Origin: a virus
Length of the DNA: 64,000 nt
IMG/VR virus record: IMGVR_UViG_3300038465_000055
Span: 1-64,000 of that record
Reading direction: 5' to 3' (one strand)
The position numbers and the translations under genes were made by a program. This document shows positions 7,082 to 15,446 of the stretch, piece after piece; the stretch's first letter is position 1, and every line of letters starts with the position of its first letter. The notes under the pieces were generated by a model, which saw only the letters and a program-made list of their open reading frames with translations, did no database searches and was not told where the DNA came from.

Positions 7082-7609
7082 ATGCGAACATTGCCTATCA
7101 TAATAACTAGCCCCAAAACGCTGGTTAAGTTCGAAAAACGGTTCATTCCAGAACCTAATACCGGATGCAGCCTTTGGCTGGGAGCGATTAATGATGACGG
7201 CTATGGTCTTTTCTCGCTCGACGGCAAGCTGTTGTTGGCGCATCGCGTTAGCTGGACGCTTAATCATGGTCCTATCCCTGAAGGTAAATTGATCTGTCAC
7301 ACGTGCGATATGCCGCCGTGCGTCAACGACGATCACCTTTACATCGGAACACACGCCAGCAATAACGCCGATGCGCACCGACGAGAACGTCATCCTAAAG
7401 TTCATTCGGTAGTGGCCTGCCGATACGGCCATAGCCGAGAGATTTTTGGTTATCTCTACAATAAGGACGGCAGTAGAAGGTGCCGAGAGTGCGCTCGCCT
7501 AACTGGTATTAGAGCAGAAAATAAATGCAGAGAGCGATTAGGCGACGAGGCGTTTAACCAACGCGCAAGCGCCTATACCGCCAAGTATCTATCCCGTAAA
7601 GGAAAATGA
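7082..7609 (+). CDS. HNH endonuclease (homing-type, HNH_3-like) with zinc ribbon
   Basis: A 175-residue protein from ATG 7082. After an N-terminal GCSLWLGAINDDGYG block come AHRVSWTLNHGPIPEG, ICHTCDMPPCVNDDHLYIGT and a final SNNAD. These are the HNH_3 pattern of phage-encoded nicking or homing nucleases. The C-terminal part adds CRYGH and CRECARL, a second zinc-binding unit. Base composition is AT-richer than its neighbours, for example around 7080-7150 and 7440-7600. It separates the coiled-coil gene from Bet, which suggests a mobile insertion in the operon. Confidence 0.8.
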   Translation: MRTLPIIITSPKTLVKFEKRFIPEPNTGCSLWLGAINDDGYGLFSLDGKLLLAHRVSWTLNHGPIPEGKLICHTCDMPPCVNDDHLYIGTHASNNADAHRRERHPKVHSVVACRYGHSREIFGYLYNKDGSRRCRECARLTGIRAENKCRERLGDEAFNQRASAYTAKYLSRKGK

Positions 7610-7613
7610 TCTA

Positions 7614-9077
7614 ATGGCCAAGACAACCGTGAAAGAGAAGCCCGCGGAGCAAGAGAAGATCGCCGATCAGCCGACGAACCAAGGCGCTGTCGCTGTATTT
7701 CATCCGCCGCGTCTAGCCTATGCGCCAGCTCTTGAGGAGCGCTATGGCGTCGACAAGGGCCAATGGAAAGTTTTGGTCGAAGCGATCTATCCATCGGCCA
7801 AGACCGAAGAAGCCGTCGTGATGGCGCTGGCCTATTGCAAGCAGCGCAAACTCGATCCGTTCAAGCGCCCGGTCCATATCGTTCCTATGTGGGACAGCAA
7901 GAAGGGCGCGTATGTCGAGACGATTTGGCCGTCGATATCTGAGCTACGCACCACAGCGTCACGAACAAAAAATTATGCCGGCATCGAAGAGGCTATATTT
8001 GGCCCGACACTCACCCGAAAATTCATCGGCGAGACTTACGTTAATAGACAACTACGGGAAGTCGAGATCGAGGTAGAATTTCCAGAATGGTGCCGGATGA
8101 CGGTCCACCGCATCGTCGGCAATATTCGCTGCGCGTTCGTCGGCCCCAAGGTTCTTTGGATCGAGAGCTACGCTACGATCGGCAAGACTGACCTTCCAAA
8201 CAATATGTGGCAGGAACGTACCGTTGGCCAGATCGAGAAGTGCGCCGAGGCCGCCGCGCTGCGCCGCGCCTTCCCCGAGGAGATCGGCAACGAATACGCC
8301 GCTGAGGAAATGGAGGGACGTAAGATCCCTGCGGGCATTGAAGTAGTTACGACCGCATCCAAGCGCGACGATGGTCCGCCGAAGCGAGTAGATGCCGCAA
8401 AGGCCACTGAGACCACGAAAGATCCTGCCAAGGAAGAAGTTACCGAAGGCGAATTCACCGAGACCGATGGCACCAAACACGACGCTGACGGTGTGGTGCA
8501 GGAGGATGACGGCGGCAATACATCAATGGATGATCCGGAGCCTGATAAGCCGATAGCTTGCGTTGTCGACTTCGCCGGGATGAATTTCGCCCAAGCCACA
8601 GCCGCCTACATCGCCGCGCTCGAAACATCCAAGACGACCAAAGACGTCATGGAATTTGCCACTCTCAACCGCACAAGCCTCGACAAGATCTTCGGTCGCT
8701 ATGAAAAGGGCGCTGCCGAAATCCGCAGGGCCGCTGAGAATATGCTGACGAAGCTGCGCCCGAAGAACGTCGAGAACGCTGGCAAGAAAAAGGACGATCC
8801 GATATCGAGCGGCCCGCAGAAGAAAGACGATGGTCCGCCGAAGCGCAAGCCGCCCGTTGGCACCACCACTGCTGGCACCAAGGCGCCAGTTGTCGACCCT
8901 GAAGCCGTTCTGAAAGAGATCAAGCGCATCATCGACGGTGTGACTGACCCGAATGAGTTGGATGGCGTCTGGCGTGATTACTGCGAGCCGCTGATGGAAG
9001 ATCTTTCATTCCCCGGCGATAAAACCGCAGCGCAACAGCTTCACAAGGAAGCAGAGAACCGATTAGGGATCGACTGA
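7614..9077 (+). CDS. bet: Bet/RecT-family single-strand DNA annealing protein
   Basis: A 487-residue protein from ATG 7614. Residues 30-230 match the Bet/RecT core: YGVDKGQWKVLVEAIYPSA, then ALAYCKQRKLDPFKRPVHIV, then IWPSISELRTTASRT with YAGIEE, and a C-terminal QIEKCAEAAALRRAFPEE helix. Such proteins anneal complementary single strands and promote phage recombination. The part beyond about residue 250 is a long Lys/Asp/Pro-rich linker plus a helical C-terminal segment (EAVLKEIKRIIDGV onward), so the protein is longer than lambda Bet (261). No partner exonuclease gene is visible; one of the HNH or unknown genes, or the host, may provide the resection. Confidence 0.9.
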   Translation: MAKTTVKEKPAEQEKIADQPTNQGAVAVFHPPRLAYAPALEERYGVDKGQWKVLVEAIYPSAKTEEAVVMALAYCKQRKLDPFKRPVHIVPMWDSKKGAYVETIWPSISELRTTASRTKNYAGIEEAIFGPTLTRKFIGETYVNRQLREVEIEVEFPEWCRMTVHRIVGNIRCAFVGPKVLWIESYATIGKTDLPNNMWQERTVGQIEKCAEAAALRRAFPEEIGNEYAAEEMEGRKIPAGIEVVTTASKRDDGPPKRVDAAKATETTKDPAKEEVTEGEFTETDGTKHDADGVVQEDDGGNTSMDDPEPDKPIACVVDFAGMNFAQATAAYIAALETSKTTKDVMEFATLNRTSLDKIFGRYEKGAAEIRRAAENMLTKLRPKNVENAGKKKDDPISSGPQKKDDGPPKRKPPVGTTTAGTKAPVVDPEAVLKEIKRIIDGVTDPNELDGVWRDYCEPLMEDLSFPGDKTAAQQLHKEAENRLGID

Positions 9078-9078
9078 C

Positions 9079-9417
9079 ATGAAACTGGATCGCAACAACA
9101 TCAACGGCGATGGACGCGGCAAATATGGGCTGATCCGCAACCGCCGCATCAAGCAATTGCTTGAGACAGGGAATGTCCATGTCGCAGCAGCCGTGCAGCA
9201 GGCGCTCGACATCCTCGAACAACACGACGTTATAAATTGGGGGACCGGCGTGGACGATGAATTTTTCGTCATGATGCTCAAGGATCGGTTCACGTCGAGC
9301 GGATTGCAGGGCTACGCGATAAATGCATTCCACGTAGATCCGGAATATGGCGCCGATATATTCGCGCTGGCTGCGCGCTCCGGTCCGTACCATCCAGCCG
9401 TCAAGATGCCTGACTGA
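9079..9417 (+). CDS. conserved small protein of Bet clusters
   Basis: A 112-residue protein starting MKLDRNNINGDGRGKYGLI, two bases after the Bet stop. The fold looks mixed alpha/beta, with a central WGTGVDDEFFVMMLKDR strand-helix and a closing ALAARSG. I recognise the pattern from the same position in related phage recombination clusters but know no function. It ends in a TGATG junction with the next gene, so the two are coupled. Confidence 0.75.
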   Translation: MKLDRNNINGDGRGKYGLIRNRRIKQLLETGNVHVAAAVQQALDILEQHDVINWGTGVDDEFFVMMLKDRFTSSGLQGYAINAFHVDPEYGADIFALAARSGPYHPAVKMPD

Positions 9418-9776
9418 TGGGGCGAATGAAAGAAAAGATGCCTGATCTTTTCGGGGATGGCGCAGGCCAAATTCCGAAACGTATGGTCATGCCGCCTGAT
9501 CCCAAACCGTTGACGACCGATCTGGAGGGGTGTCCGCAGGAGATCGCTAATCTATTTGAGCGCCTAGCCCTTCAACTGCACCGCGAAGGACGAAGCCACT
9601 TTTCATCGGACGCTATCCTGCACCGTATTCGCTGGTACCTGAATGTTGAACGCGGAGACGGTGATTTCAAGTGTAACGACCACTGGACTGCACCGCTCGC
9701 GCGCTGGTTCATGGCATCCCATCCAGAATGTAAAAACTTTTTCGAATTACGTGTACGCAAAAGCAAACAGACATGA
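9417..9776 (+). CDS. conserved hypothetical protein (HFSSDAILHRIRW family)
   Basis: A 119-residue protein coupled by TGATG to the previous gene and by ATGA to the next. The second half contains GRSHFSSDAILHRIRWYL and DFKCNDHWTAPLARWFM, a well-conserved helical block in phage and prophage proteins that I know only as hypothetical. No metal site or catalytic motif is evident. It belongs to the recombination operon. Confidence 0.7.
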   Translation: MGRMKEKMPDLFGDGAGQIPKRMVMPPDPKPLTTDLEGCPQEIANLFERLALQLHREGRSHFSSDAILHRIRWYLNVERGDGDFKCNDHWTAPLARWFMASHPECKNFFELRVRKSKQT

Positions 9777-10213
9777 GCACGGATCTTTCAGGAAGGATGT
9801 TCGAGCGGCGCGGCAATACGTTGGTGCCGTCCGACTTTATGGCCGAAGAATTTTTGCAAAGCCTGAAGGAAGCCAAGCCGGTATTACTCGACTTCAAGAA
9901 GCCACGCAGCCCTGAGAACCATGCGCACTTCTTTGCGATCTTGCACAAGGCGCTCGAACATCTCGAAGGCTTTGAGGACGAGGATGCTTTGCTCGATTCC
10001 ATCAAACTCGCAGTTGGCCACGTCCGGCAAATCATGCTGGTCGACGGCACCATCGCTTTCGTCCCGAAGTCCATCAGGTTCGCCGCTATGCCTGAAGATC
10101 AATTCAAGCGCTTCAAGGATCGCGCGCTGTTCGTGCTGTCCGAATTACTCGGGTTCGATGCAATCACGCTTCTGCCTGAGATCAACAAGGCCAACAGGAG
10201 AAACCGACGATGA
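9773..10213 (+). CDS. DUF1367/NinB-like phage protein
   Basis: A 146-residue protein. The order LVPSDFMAEEFLQSLKEA, then KPRSPENHAHFFAILHKALE, then IKLAVGHVRQIMLVDGTIAF, then PKSIRFAAMPEDQFKRFKDRA follows the DUF1367 layout (KxPRNPxxHRxFFALL ... PKSISFAxMDExEF). Members lie in the recombination or nin-like regions of lambdoid and other phages. A single-strand DNA or junction-binding role has been proposed for related proteins, but none can be proved here. Its start overlaps the previous stop by 4 bp. Confidence 0.7.
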   Translation: MSTDLSGRMFERRGNTLVPSDFMAEEFLQSLKEAKPVLLDFKKPRSPENHAHFFAILHKALEHLEGFEDEDALLDSIKLAVGHVRQIMLVDGTIAFVPKSIRFAAMPEDQFKRFKDRALFVLSELLGFDAITLLPEINKANRRNRR

Positions 10214-10746
10214 CTAAACGGCAGAAGCCAAAGGACGAGATTATCGAAGATCAGCTAGAGAAGATTGAGGATCTGGCAGGATTGCTCGTCGACGAACAAA
10301 CGACAAACAAGCATCTCCTTAACAAGATCGCTTCGGCCGATCATGAATTGGCTGAAGTGCGTGAGAGGGAGCGTGATGCGATCGTGCGTGCCGGCGCCAT
10401 GGCAGCTCAATATGACTCTCTTAAAAAATCCGCCGAGCACACCGACGATCTATTGAGTGAATCCAACGCCGCCCTATCCGAAAGCCGCAAGCACTTCGGC
10501 GAGATGAAGCAACAGCTCCTCGAGTCCGAAAAGACAATCGCCCGGCTGCAAGGCTACGTCGACCGCGTCAAAGAGGATGACAACGCCAGAGATGGATTCG
10601 ACGTGGTCGAGCAAAAGCGAGAGGTCGTTCTACCCCGCCGGCATCCAGATGCGGGTTCTTCATTGAGTGTCCTGCCGGACGCCGCAGGCGGTACATACCG
10701 ATCAATGGCCACCGTCCGCCCCAAGCGGCACTGGACCGATTACTGA
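10210..10746 (+). CDS. coiled-coil hypothetical protein
   Basis: A 178-residue protein; residues 8-125 are almost continuous coiled coil (EDQLEKIEDLAGLLVDEQ onward, and QQLLESEKTIARLQGYVD). The C-terminal 50 residues are basic and probably disordered. It is coupled by ATGA to the previous gene. No family recognised. Confidence 0.65.
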   Translation: MTKRQKPKDEIIEDQLEKIEDLAGLLVDEQTTNKHLLNKIASADHELAEVRERERDAIVRAGAMAAQYDSLKKSAEHTDDLLSESNAALSESRKHFGEMKQQLLESEKTIARLQGYVDRVKEDDNARDGFDVVEQKREVVLPRRHPDAGSSLSVLPDAAGGTYRSMATVRPKRHWTDY

Positions 10747-10753
10747 TATTACA

Positions 10754-10918
10754 ATGGCTTACCGCGACCCCACGAAGATCAAATTCCCTCCCGCCTGCGT
10801 AAAGTGCGGGGAACGGCCGCGAAAGTTACCTTACACGAAATGCTACACCTGCCGATTAAGAATTCTTCGGGCAGCATCCAAAAAGGGATGGGTGTTTCGA
10901 AAGAGGAAAAACAGATGA
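10754..10918 (+). CDS. small zinc-ribbon protein
   Basis: 54 residues from ATG 10754 (MAYRDPTKIKF). Two C-x2-C pairs (ACVKCGER and KCYTCRLR) make a four-cysteine zinc knuckle, and the C-terminus is Arg/Lys-rich. No strong ribosome site is visible. The gene fills the gap exactly and its TGA overlaps the ATG of the ATPase gene, which supports it being real. It is probably a small nucleic-acid-binding protein. Confidence 0.6.
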   Translation: MAYRDPTKIKFPPACVKCGERPRKLPYTKCYTCRLRILRAASKKGWVFRKRKNR

Positions 10919-12657
10919 AACTCCCCATTCCAGCCGCAGCGATCGAACAACACGTCATTGCCCTTGGCAAGACGCGCTCCGGGAAGTCGTCGAAGATGCG
11001 CGTCATCGTCGAGTATTTCCTCGATCGCAAGACGCCTGTTTGCATCATTGACCCGAAGGGCGATTGGTGGGGCCTGAAGTCCTCCGCTGACGGCAAGAGC
11101 GCTGGCTATCCGATCATTATCTTTGGCAGCGAGTACGCGCGCCATGCTGACGTGCGGATCAATGCGACATCTGGCGCCGAGATCGGCCGCCTCGTCGCAA
11201 CCGGCAATCGTCCTGCCCTGATAGACCTGAAGGGCATGAAGGTCGCAGATCGCAACCGGTTTTTTATTGGCTTCGCGGAGTCCTATTTCCGGCACGCCGC
11301 TGGCGAGCGCGTGCTGATGATCGACGAGGTTCATAATTTTGCGCCGCAAGGCAAGATGCTTTCGTTCGAGGCGACCGAGTCATTGCATTGGGCGAACCGG
11401 CTGATCACGGAAGGCGGCGGCCTGGGAATCACGATGTTCTCCGCATCGCAGCGACCGCAGAAGGTCCACAAGGATTTTGTCACCTCGAACGAAACACTTA
11501 TCGCGTGCCGCGTGATCCACAAGCGCGACCGCGACGCTGATAAGGAATGGGTCGACGCCTGCGGAGATCCTGACGTCGCGAAAGAGATGCTGGCATCGCT
11601 GGCGTCGATGCCGCGTACCGATGCATGGGTTTATTCGCCGGAAGTCGGATTCGGTCCGAAGCAAATCACGTGGCCGATGTTTCAGACCTACGATTCGTTC
11701 GCACCGCAAGGCGTGTCGAAAGCCAAGTTGAAGGGCTGGGCCGACGTCGACCTTGGCGAAGTGCAAGCGGCGATCGCCAAGACGGTCGAGGAGCACAAGG
11801 CGAACGATCCAAAAGAATTGAAGGCGGAGATTGCCCGGCTCAAGGCGGATCTGGCCAAGAAAGCAACGCTGGCGCAGATGGTGGCACCTATTACTGTGCC
11901 CGATCAGGACATGCTTTCGCTGGCCGAGGCGCGGGGATTTGAGCGCGGACTGCAATACGGACTACAGGCATTCGCCGGGCTAGAAGTGGCCGCCCGTAAG
12001 CTAGATTCAGCGCTGGGCGATATTGCCTCCGAGGTTCGCGGCGCCATACAGCGGGCTAGCGATCGACTTACACAGGCACCTAAATTCCAATCGGGCCCCC
12101 CAGCGGTTAACGGCAAATTTCCCGCTGACGCCCCGAAGCGAGCGCCGGCCGCACCGGATGTTCGCAAGCCGCCGCCTAGTGGGGAGCGTGGCGGCGGCAC
12201 CAAATTACCCAAGGCGGAACGGTCGATCCTGACTGCGCTGGCGCAGGTTGGCAACGCATCAAAGGTCAAGATCGCTGTCCTGACCCGTTATGCTGTGACC
12301 GGAGGCGGTTTCAACAATGCGCTGGGCGCGCTGCGCCGCAATCTGTGGATCGATGATTATGGCGCTGGCATGTTGTCGATCACCACTGCCGGAATGGAAG
12401 CGCTTGGCGATTGGACGCCCTTGCCGACCGGCGACGCATTGCTCCAATACTGGTTTTCACAATTACCGAAGGCAGAGCGCGCAATCCTAGCAGTGCTTTG
12501 CGAAGGCTATCCCAGCGTGTTCGATAAAGAACGTCTGGCGACACAAGCCGGGTACGAGGCCAAAGGCGGCGGTTTCAATAATGCCCTTGGCAAGCTTCGC
12601 ACCCTTGAACTAATCGAGCGCAAGGAATTGCGAGCATCACAGGATCTATTCGGATGA
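10915..12657 (+). CDS. HerA/FtsK-type ATPase with duplicated C-terminal winged-helix domain
   Basis: A 580-residue protein from ATG 10915, coupled by ATGA to the zinc-ribbon gene. Walker A is GKTRSGKS (residues 18-25) and Walker B is RVLMIDEVHNF. An Arg-containing segment with SASQRPQKVHKD follows, as in the HerA/VirB4-like DNA-pumping ATPases. A coiled linker (about 330-400) precedes a Pro-rich region. Two copies of a roughly 70-residue helical module follow, each beginning LPKAER(S/A)IL and containing GGGFNNALGxLR, probably winged helices for DNA binding. The likely role is DNA translocation or end processing together with the neighbouring nucleases. It is not the terminase, which is found elsewhere. 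Confidence 0.8.
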   Translation: MKLPIPAAAIEQHVIALGKTRSGKSSKMRVIVEYFLDRKTPVCIIDPKGDWWGLKSSADGKSAGYPIIIFGSEYARHADVRINATSGAEIGRLVATGNRPALIDLKGMKVADRNRFFIGFAESYFRHAAGERVLMIDEVHNFAPQGKMLSFEATESLHWANRLITEGGGLGITMFSASQRPQKVHKDFVTSNETLIACRVIHKRDRDADKEWVDACGDPDVAKEMLASLASMPRTDAWVYSPEVGFGPKQITWPMFQTYDSFAPQGVSKAKLKGWADVDLGEVQAAIAKTVEEHKANDPKELKAEIARLKADLAKKATLAQMVAPITVPDQDMLSLAEARGFERGLQYGLQAFAGLEVAARKLDSALGDIASEVRGAIQRASDRLTQAPKFQSGPPAVNGKFPADAPKRAPAAPDVRKPPPSGERGGGTKLPKAERSILTALAQVGNASKVKIAVLTRYAVTGGGFNNALGALRRNLWIDDYGAGMLSITTAGMEALGDWTPLPTGDALLQYWFSQLPKAERAILAVLCEGYPSVFDKERLATQAGYEAKGGGFNNALGKLRTLELIERKELRASQDLFG

Positions 12658-12914
12658 GCGATGATCGTGCAACGCGCGCCGCGCGCGAGAAGGCCATGGC
12701 GCGGCCAGAGTTGCGAGGCACGGAATTCTATTTTGATTTCCCCGCAGCGATACCGCCAGAGGGCGAGAAGCTTTTTACAGTAGTGGTGACAGACGGTCCC
12801 GGCCCGCAATACAAGCTGCCGTTCAACGTCATCTATCGCGACGGGCGATGGTTCAATCCGAGGTATGGCGATAAGCAACTCACTGTCCGCGTGATCAGAT
12901 GGCGGTTCGCATGA
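12654..12914 (+). CDS. small hypothetical protein
   Basis: An 86-residue protein coupled by ATGA to the ATPase gene. The N-terminal 30 residues are charged and helical. The rest is beta-rich (LFTVVVTDGPGPQYKLPF, then GRWFNPRYG). I recognise no family. Confidence 0.6.
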   Translation: MSDDRATRAAREKAMARPELRGTEFYFDFPAAIPPEGEKLFTVVVTDGPGPQYKLPFNVIYRDGRWFNPRYGDKQLTVRVIRWRFA

Positions 12915-13294
12915 GACCGCACCGGAAGGCAATTACCGATCGCGTCAAGCGCATCGTGCTGGAACGCCAGCGCAATATTTGCGACGGATGCGGGGTTCTG
13001 ATGACAACAGACGACAAGAAGCAATTCGACCATCGGCCTGCGCTGGAACAGCGGGAGGTGAACGCAAAATGGACCGACTACATTCCACCGCAGCTCGATC
13101 CGAAGTATATCGACGCGCTTCACGTCGACTGCCATTTGAAGCGAACGGTTGGACGAACGCCCGGCGCCGACAAGACGGTGACGACTAAAGGATCTGACGC
13201 ATGGCTTGCTGCAAAATTCCGCCGCCTTGAGGGAAGAAACAAACCGAAGCGACGCCAGAAGATTCCAGCGCGGCCATTTCAGAAACGAGCCTAA
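12911..13294 (+). CDS. HNH endonuclease
   Basis: About 127 residues. ATG 12911 is preferred because it forms the operon's usual 4-bp overlap with the previous stop; ATG 12899 is possible. The motif order is NICDGCG, a spacer, FDHRPALEQREVN, DYIPPQLDPKYIDALHVDCHLKR and TKGSD. This is the HNH layout with a Cys4 zinc site and catalytic His in FDH, seen in many phage proteins. The C-terminal tail is strongly basic. It probably nicks DNA during recombination or packaging, or acts as a solitary homing nuclease. Confidence 0.8.
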   Translation: MRPHRKAITDRVKRIVLERQRNICDGCGVLMTTDDKKQFDHRPALEQREVNAKWTDYIPPQLDPKYIDALHVDCHLKRTVGRTPGADKTVTTKGSDAWLAAKFRRLEGRNKPKRRQKIPARPFQKRA

Positions 13295-13297
13295 CCG

Positions 13298-13918
13298 ATG
13301 ACGTTTAATCCATACGAGGTGCTAGACGTGCCACGCGATGCCAGCCAGACGGATATCAGCCGCGCCTATAAGCGGAAGGCAAAAATCCATCACCCGGACA
13401 AGGGCGGCGATCGCGATGATTTCGAAAAGCTTGTCCAGTCCAATATGGTTCTGTCCGACCCGAAGAAGCGATCCAAATACGACACCACCGGAAAGATCGA
13501 CGAGGAGCACCCCGACAATACCGAGGGGATTTTTATCGCCCGCGCGATTGCAGCGATTTTGCAAGCCGCCGACGCCGCCGGCAAACACGGCGAGCCGACG
13601 CTTTTCGACCTAGTCCAGATGGCAAAGGAACAGATCAATAAAGACATACTGGCCACACGCCAGAATCAGACAATGGTCGAGATCAACGCCAAGCGGGTGG
13701 AAAATATCGCTTCCAAGATGCTGCGCAAGTCCAAGGATGGCCAACCTGATTTTGTCGTTCGCGGCATTCAGCGTCACGCTGGCATGATGCGCGAGGCTAT
13801 CGAAAAATCTGACATCCAGATCGTGACCATGCAAGGCGCGCTGAAGATCCTCGAAGATTATGACTTCGTCAAAGACGTGCAACAGGCCGTTACAACATTC
13901 TATGTGACAACACGCTGA
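13298..13918 (+). CDS. J-domain (DnaJ-like) protein
   Basis: A 206-residue protein. Residues 1-68 form a J-domain: NPYEVLDVPRDASQ, then AYKRKAKIHHPDKGGD with the invariant HPD, then LSDPKKRSKYD. It has no Gly/Phe region and no zinc-finger domain. The C-terminal 135 residues are helical and of unknown fold. J-domains stimulate host DnaK ATPase; phage copies can redirect DnaK to replication complexes or assembly. Its place among recombination genes suggests recruitment of DnaK to a DNA-protein complex, which is inference. Confidence 0.85.
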   Translation: MTFNPYEVLDVPRDASQTDISRAYKRKAKIHHPDKGGDRDDFEKLVQSNMVLSDPKKRSKYDTTGKIDEEHPDNTEGIFIARAIAAILQAADAAGKHGEPTLFDLVQMAKEQINKDILATRQNQTMVEINAKRVENIASKMLRKSKDGQPDFVVRGIQRHAGMMREAIEKSDIQIVTMQGALKILEDYDFVKDVQQAVTTFYVTTR

Positions 13919-14274
13919 TGCCGATCCGGCCAGAAAACAAAGACCGTTATCCGAAAGACTGGCCAGCCATCAGCCTGAGGATACGCGAGCGCGCAGGCAA
14001 TAGATGCGAAAAATGCGGAGTTCCTAATGGAGAATTTATTGTTCGTCACGATGATGGCACGTGGGAAATTACCGACATGATCTTCGCTGGAACCAAGATA
14101 GTTCTGACCGTAGCGCACCTTGATCACACGCCGGAACATTGCGACGACGAAAACCTGCGCGCATGGTGCCAACGCTGCCACAATCGATATGACGAGCCAG
14201 AGCGACGCCGAGGCATCCGAGCAAGAGCGCGAGCATCGCGCGCATCAGGAGATCTATTCGAGGGTAAGACATGA
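13918..14274 (+). CDS. HNH endonuclease (second type)
   Basis: A 118-residue protein coupled by TGATG to the J-domain gene. It shows RCEKCG, a beta hairpin (VRHDDGTWEI), VAHLDHTPEHCDDENLRAWC and CQRCHNRYD. This is a compact HNH nuclease with a four-cysteine zinc site and HLDH as the catalytic motif. The C-terminus is Arg/Ala-rich. It is the third HNH-type protein within 7 kb of the same operon and shares no close sequence with the other two. Confidence 0.8.
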   Translation: MPIRPENKDRYPKDWPAISLRIRERAGNRCEKCGVPNGEFIVRHDDGTWEITDMIFAGTKIVLTVAHLDHTPEHCDDENLRAWCQRCHNRYDEPERRRGIRARARASRASGDLFEGKT

Positions 14275-14453
14275 CTGCGACCTTGCTGGTTTATTTCATC
14301 CTGACAAAAGCCCTGACGTGGGAATTTTTTGCCGTCGAACACACCGACAAAAGTTATTGCGAGATGTCCAGCGATTCGTTAAAGCGCAATTTCGCTGGCA
14401 AGATCGGCAATATGAAAATCATCTGCGCGCCAGACGTCGGCGCCGATATCTGA
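14271..14453 (+). CDS. small protein with hydrophobic N-terminus
   Basis: 60 residues, coupled by ATGA to the HNH gene. The first 15 residues (MTATLLVYFILTKAL) are hydrophobic and could anchor or export the protein. The rest has two cysteines and no recognised motif. Function unknown. Confidence 0.5.
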   Translation: MTATLLVYFILTKALTWEFFAVEHTDKSYCEMSSDSLKRNFAGKIGNMKIICAPDVGADI

Positions 14454-14503
14454 AAAGAATTGGCGATCGCATGTCGCGCTCGCCGTTACCCCGAGGAGAG
14501 ACT

Positions 14504-15046
14504 ATGAGAAGGTTAATTTACGCTGCGGCTATGATAACCGCGATTTCACCAGCGATCGCCAACGAAGCGCCCGTCAAACCAGAACCGCCCAAGCCCACCA
14601 TGACCATCGACGAATGCATGACGGTGCTGGCTGGCCTCGAAGCGCTCGACGGCTACACGACGATCATCAAGGAGGGAAAGCCCGATGCTCAAGTCGTCGT
14701 TCGTTCCTATGTATTCGGCAACGGTGCGCTGCGAGACGATATCGCCCAAAACCTCACCGCCTTGCGTGACGTTCGCCGATCGACGCAGGAAACTCAGAAC
14801 GCGATCGTCAAAGAGATCGGGAAGGGTGCCAACGATATCCCTGCACAGATCATGGGGCCTGACGGCAAGCAGTTAATCTCGAACCCTGACTATGTCGAAT
14901 ATGTCAGGCAGGTTAACCAGCTCACCGCCAAGCCGTGCAACGCCATCCCCGTTCCCATCAGGCTCAAGGATCTGAAACTGGACATCAACGAAATACCAAA
15001 CTCCACCATCTCAAATCTCGGAAAGATTCTTGTCCGGGATAAGTAA
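14504..15046 (+). CDS. secreted hypothetical protein
   Basis: 180 residues from ATG 14504, fixed by GAGGAG just upstream. An N-terminal signal peptide (MRRLIYAAAMITAISPAIA, then NEAP) predicts export. The mature part has two cysteines and a helical region (ALRDDIAQNLTALRDVRR). No family recognised. It is the only clearly exported protein of the rightward operon; a periplasmic exclusion or host-modifying role is possible but unproved. Confidence 0.65.
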   Translation: MRRLIYAAAMITAISPAIANEAPVKPEPPKPTMTIDECMTVLAGLEALDGYTTIIKEGKPDAQVVVRSYVFGNGALRDDIAQNLTALRDVRRSTQETQNAIVKEIGKGANDIPAQIMGPDGKQLISNPDYVEYVRQVNQLTAKPCNAIPVPIRLKDLKLDINEIPNSTISNLGKILVRDK

Positions 15047-15074
15047 CAAGCATAACAATCTTGGGGATCGATTC

Positions 15075-15113
15075 GCCCGCTGCCGGTGGACCGGTGGCGG
15101 GCTCCTCATTTTT
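15075..15113 (+). terminator. rightward terminator-like hairpin
   Basis: Arms GCCCGCTGCCGG (15075-15086) and CCGGTGGCGGGC (15091-15102) pair over 12 bp with two wobble pairs. TCCTCATTTTT follows. It lies after the secreted-protein gene and before a small gene with its own ribosome site, so it may attenuate rather than end transcription. Confidence 0.55.
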
Positions 15114-15126
15114 GGAGCTGCACACA

Positions 15127-15333
15127 ATGGCCATCAACACAAGCAACGAATTCCAGCAATCAAAGACACACTGCCCGGCAGGACATCCCTACACGCCAGA
15201 GAACACAATTCAGGTAAAATCGACCAAGCCGGGGCACTTCAAACGGCAATGCCGCAAATGCAAGAACCTCTCCGCCTCCAGACGCAACAAAGAAAAAGGA
15301 CCGCAAGCAGATAAGCCAGCGGCCCGAGTCTAG
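15127..15333 (+). CDS. small HNH-associated-type zinc protein
   Basis: 68 residues from ATG 15127, with GGAG upstream. It contains HCPAGHPYTPENT and RQCRKCKN, the Cys4 unit often found at the C-terminus of phage HNH proteins (CxxGHP ... RxCRxC) but without the catalytic histidines. The tail is Lys/Arg-rich. It is probably a DNA- or RNA-binding zinc finger, possibly a remnant of an HNH nuclease. It is the last rightward gene before the convergent late operon. Confidence 0.6.
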   Translation: MAINTSNEFQQSKTHCPAGHPYTPENTIQVKSTKPGHFKRQCRKCKNLSASRRNKEKGPQADKPAARV

Positions 15334-15446
15334 GGAGGAAACGCCCAAGGAGGGCAGCGATAGTGCGAAAGGTCGGACGGACGACTGCGATGCACTACCG
15401 CCGACTCGATCATAACCCTCTATTGCCGATTCCCTCAATAGATTTG

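Noticed and set aside
7614-9077. Exonuclease partner encoded beside Bet
   Set aside because: No RecE/lambda-Exo-like motif in the neighbouring genes; only HNH and unknown proteins are present.
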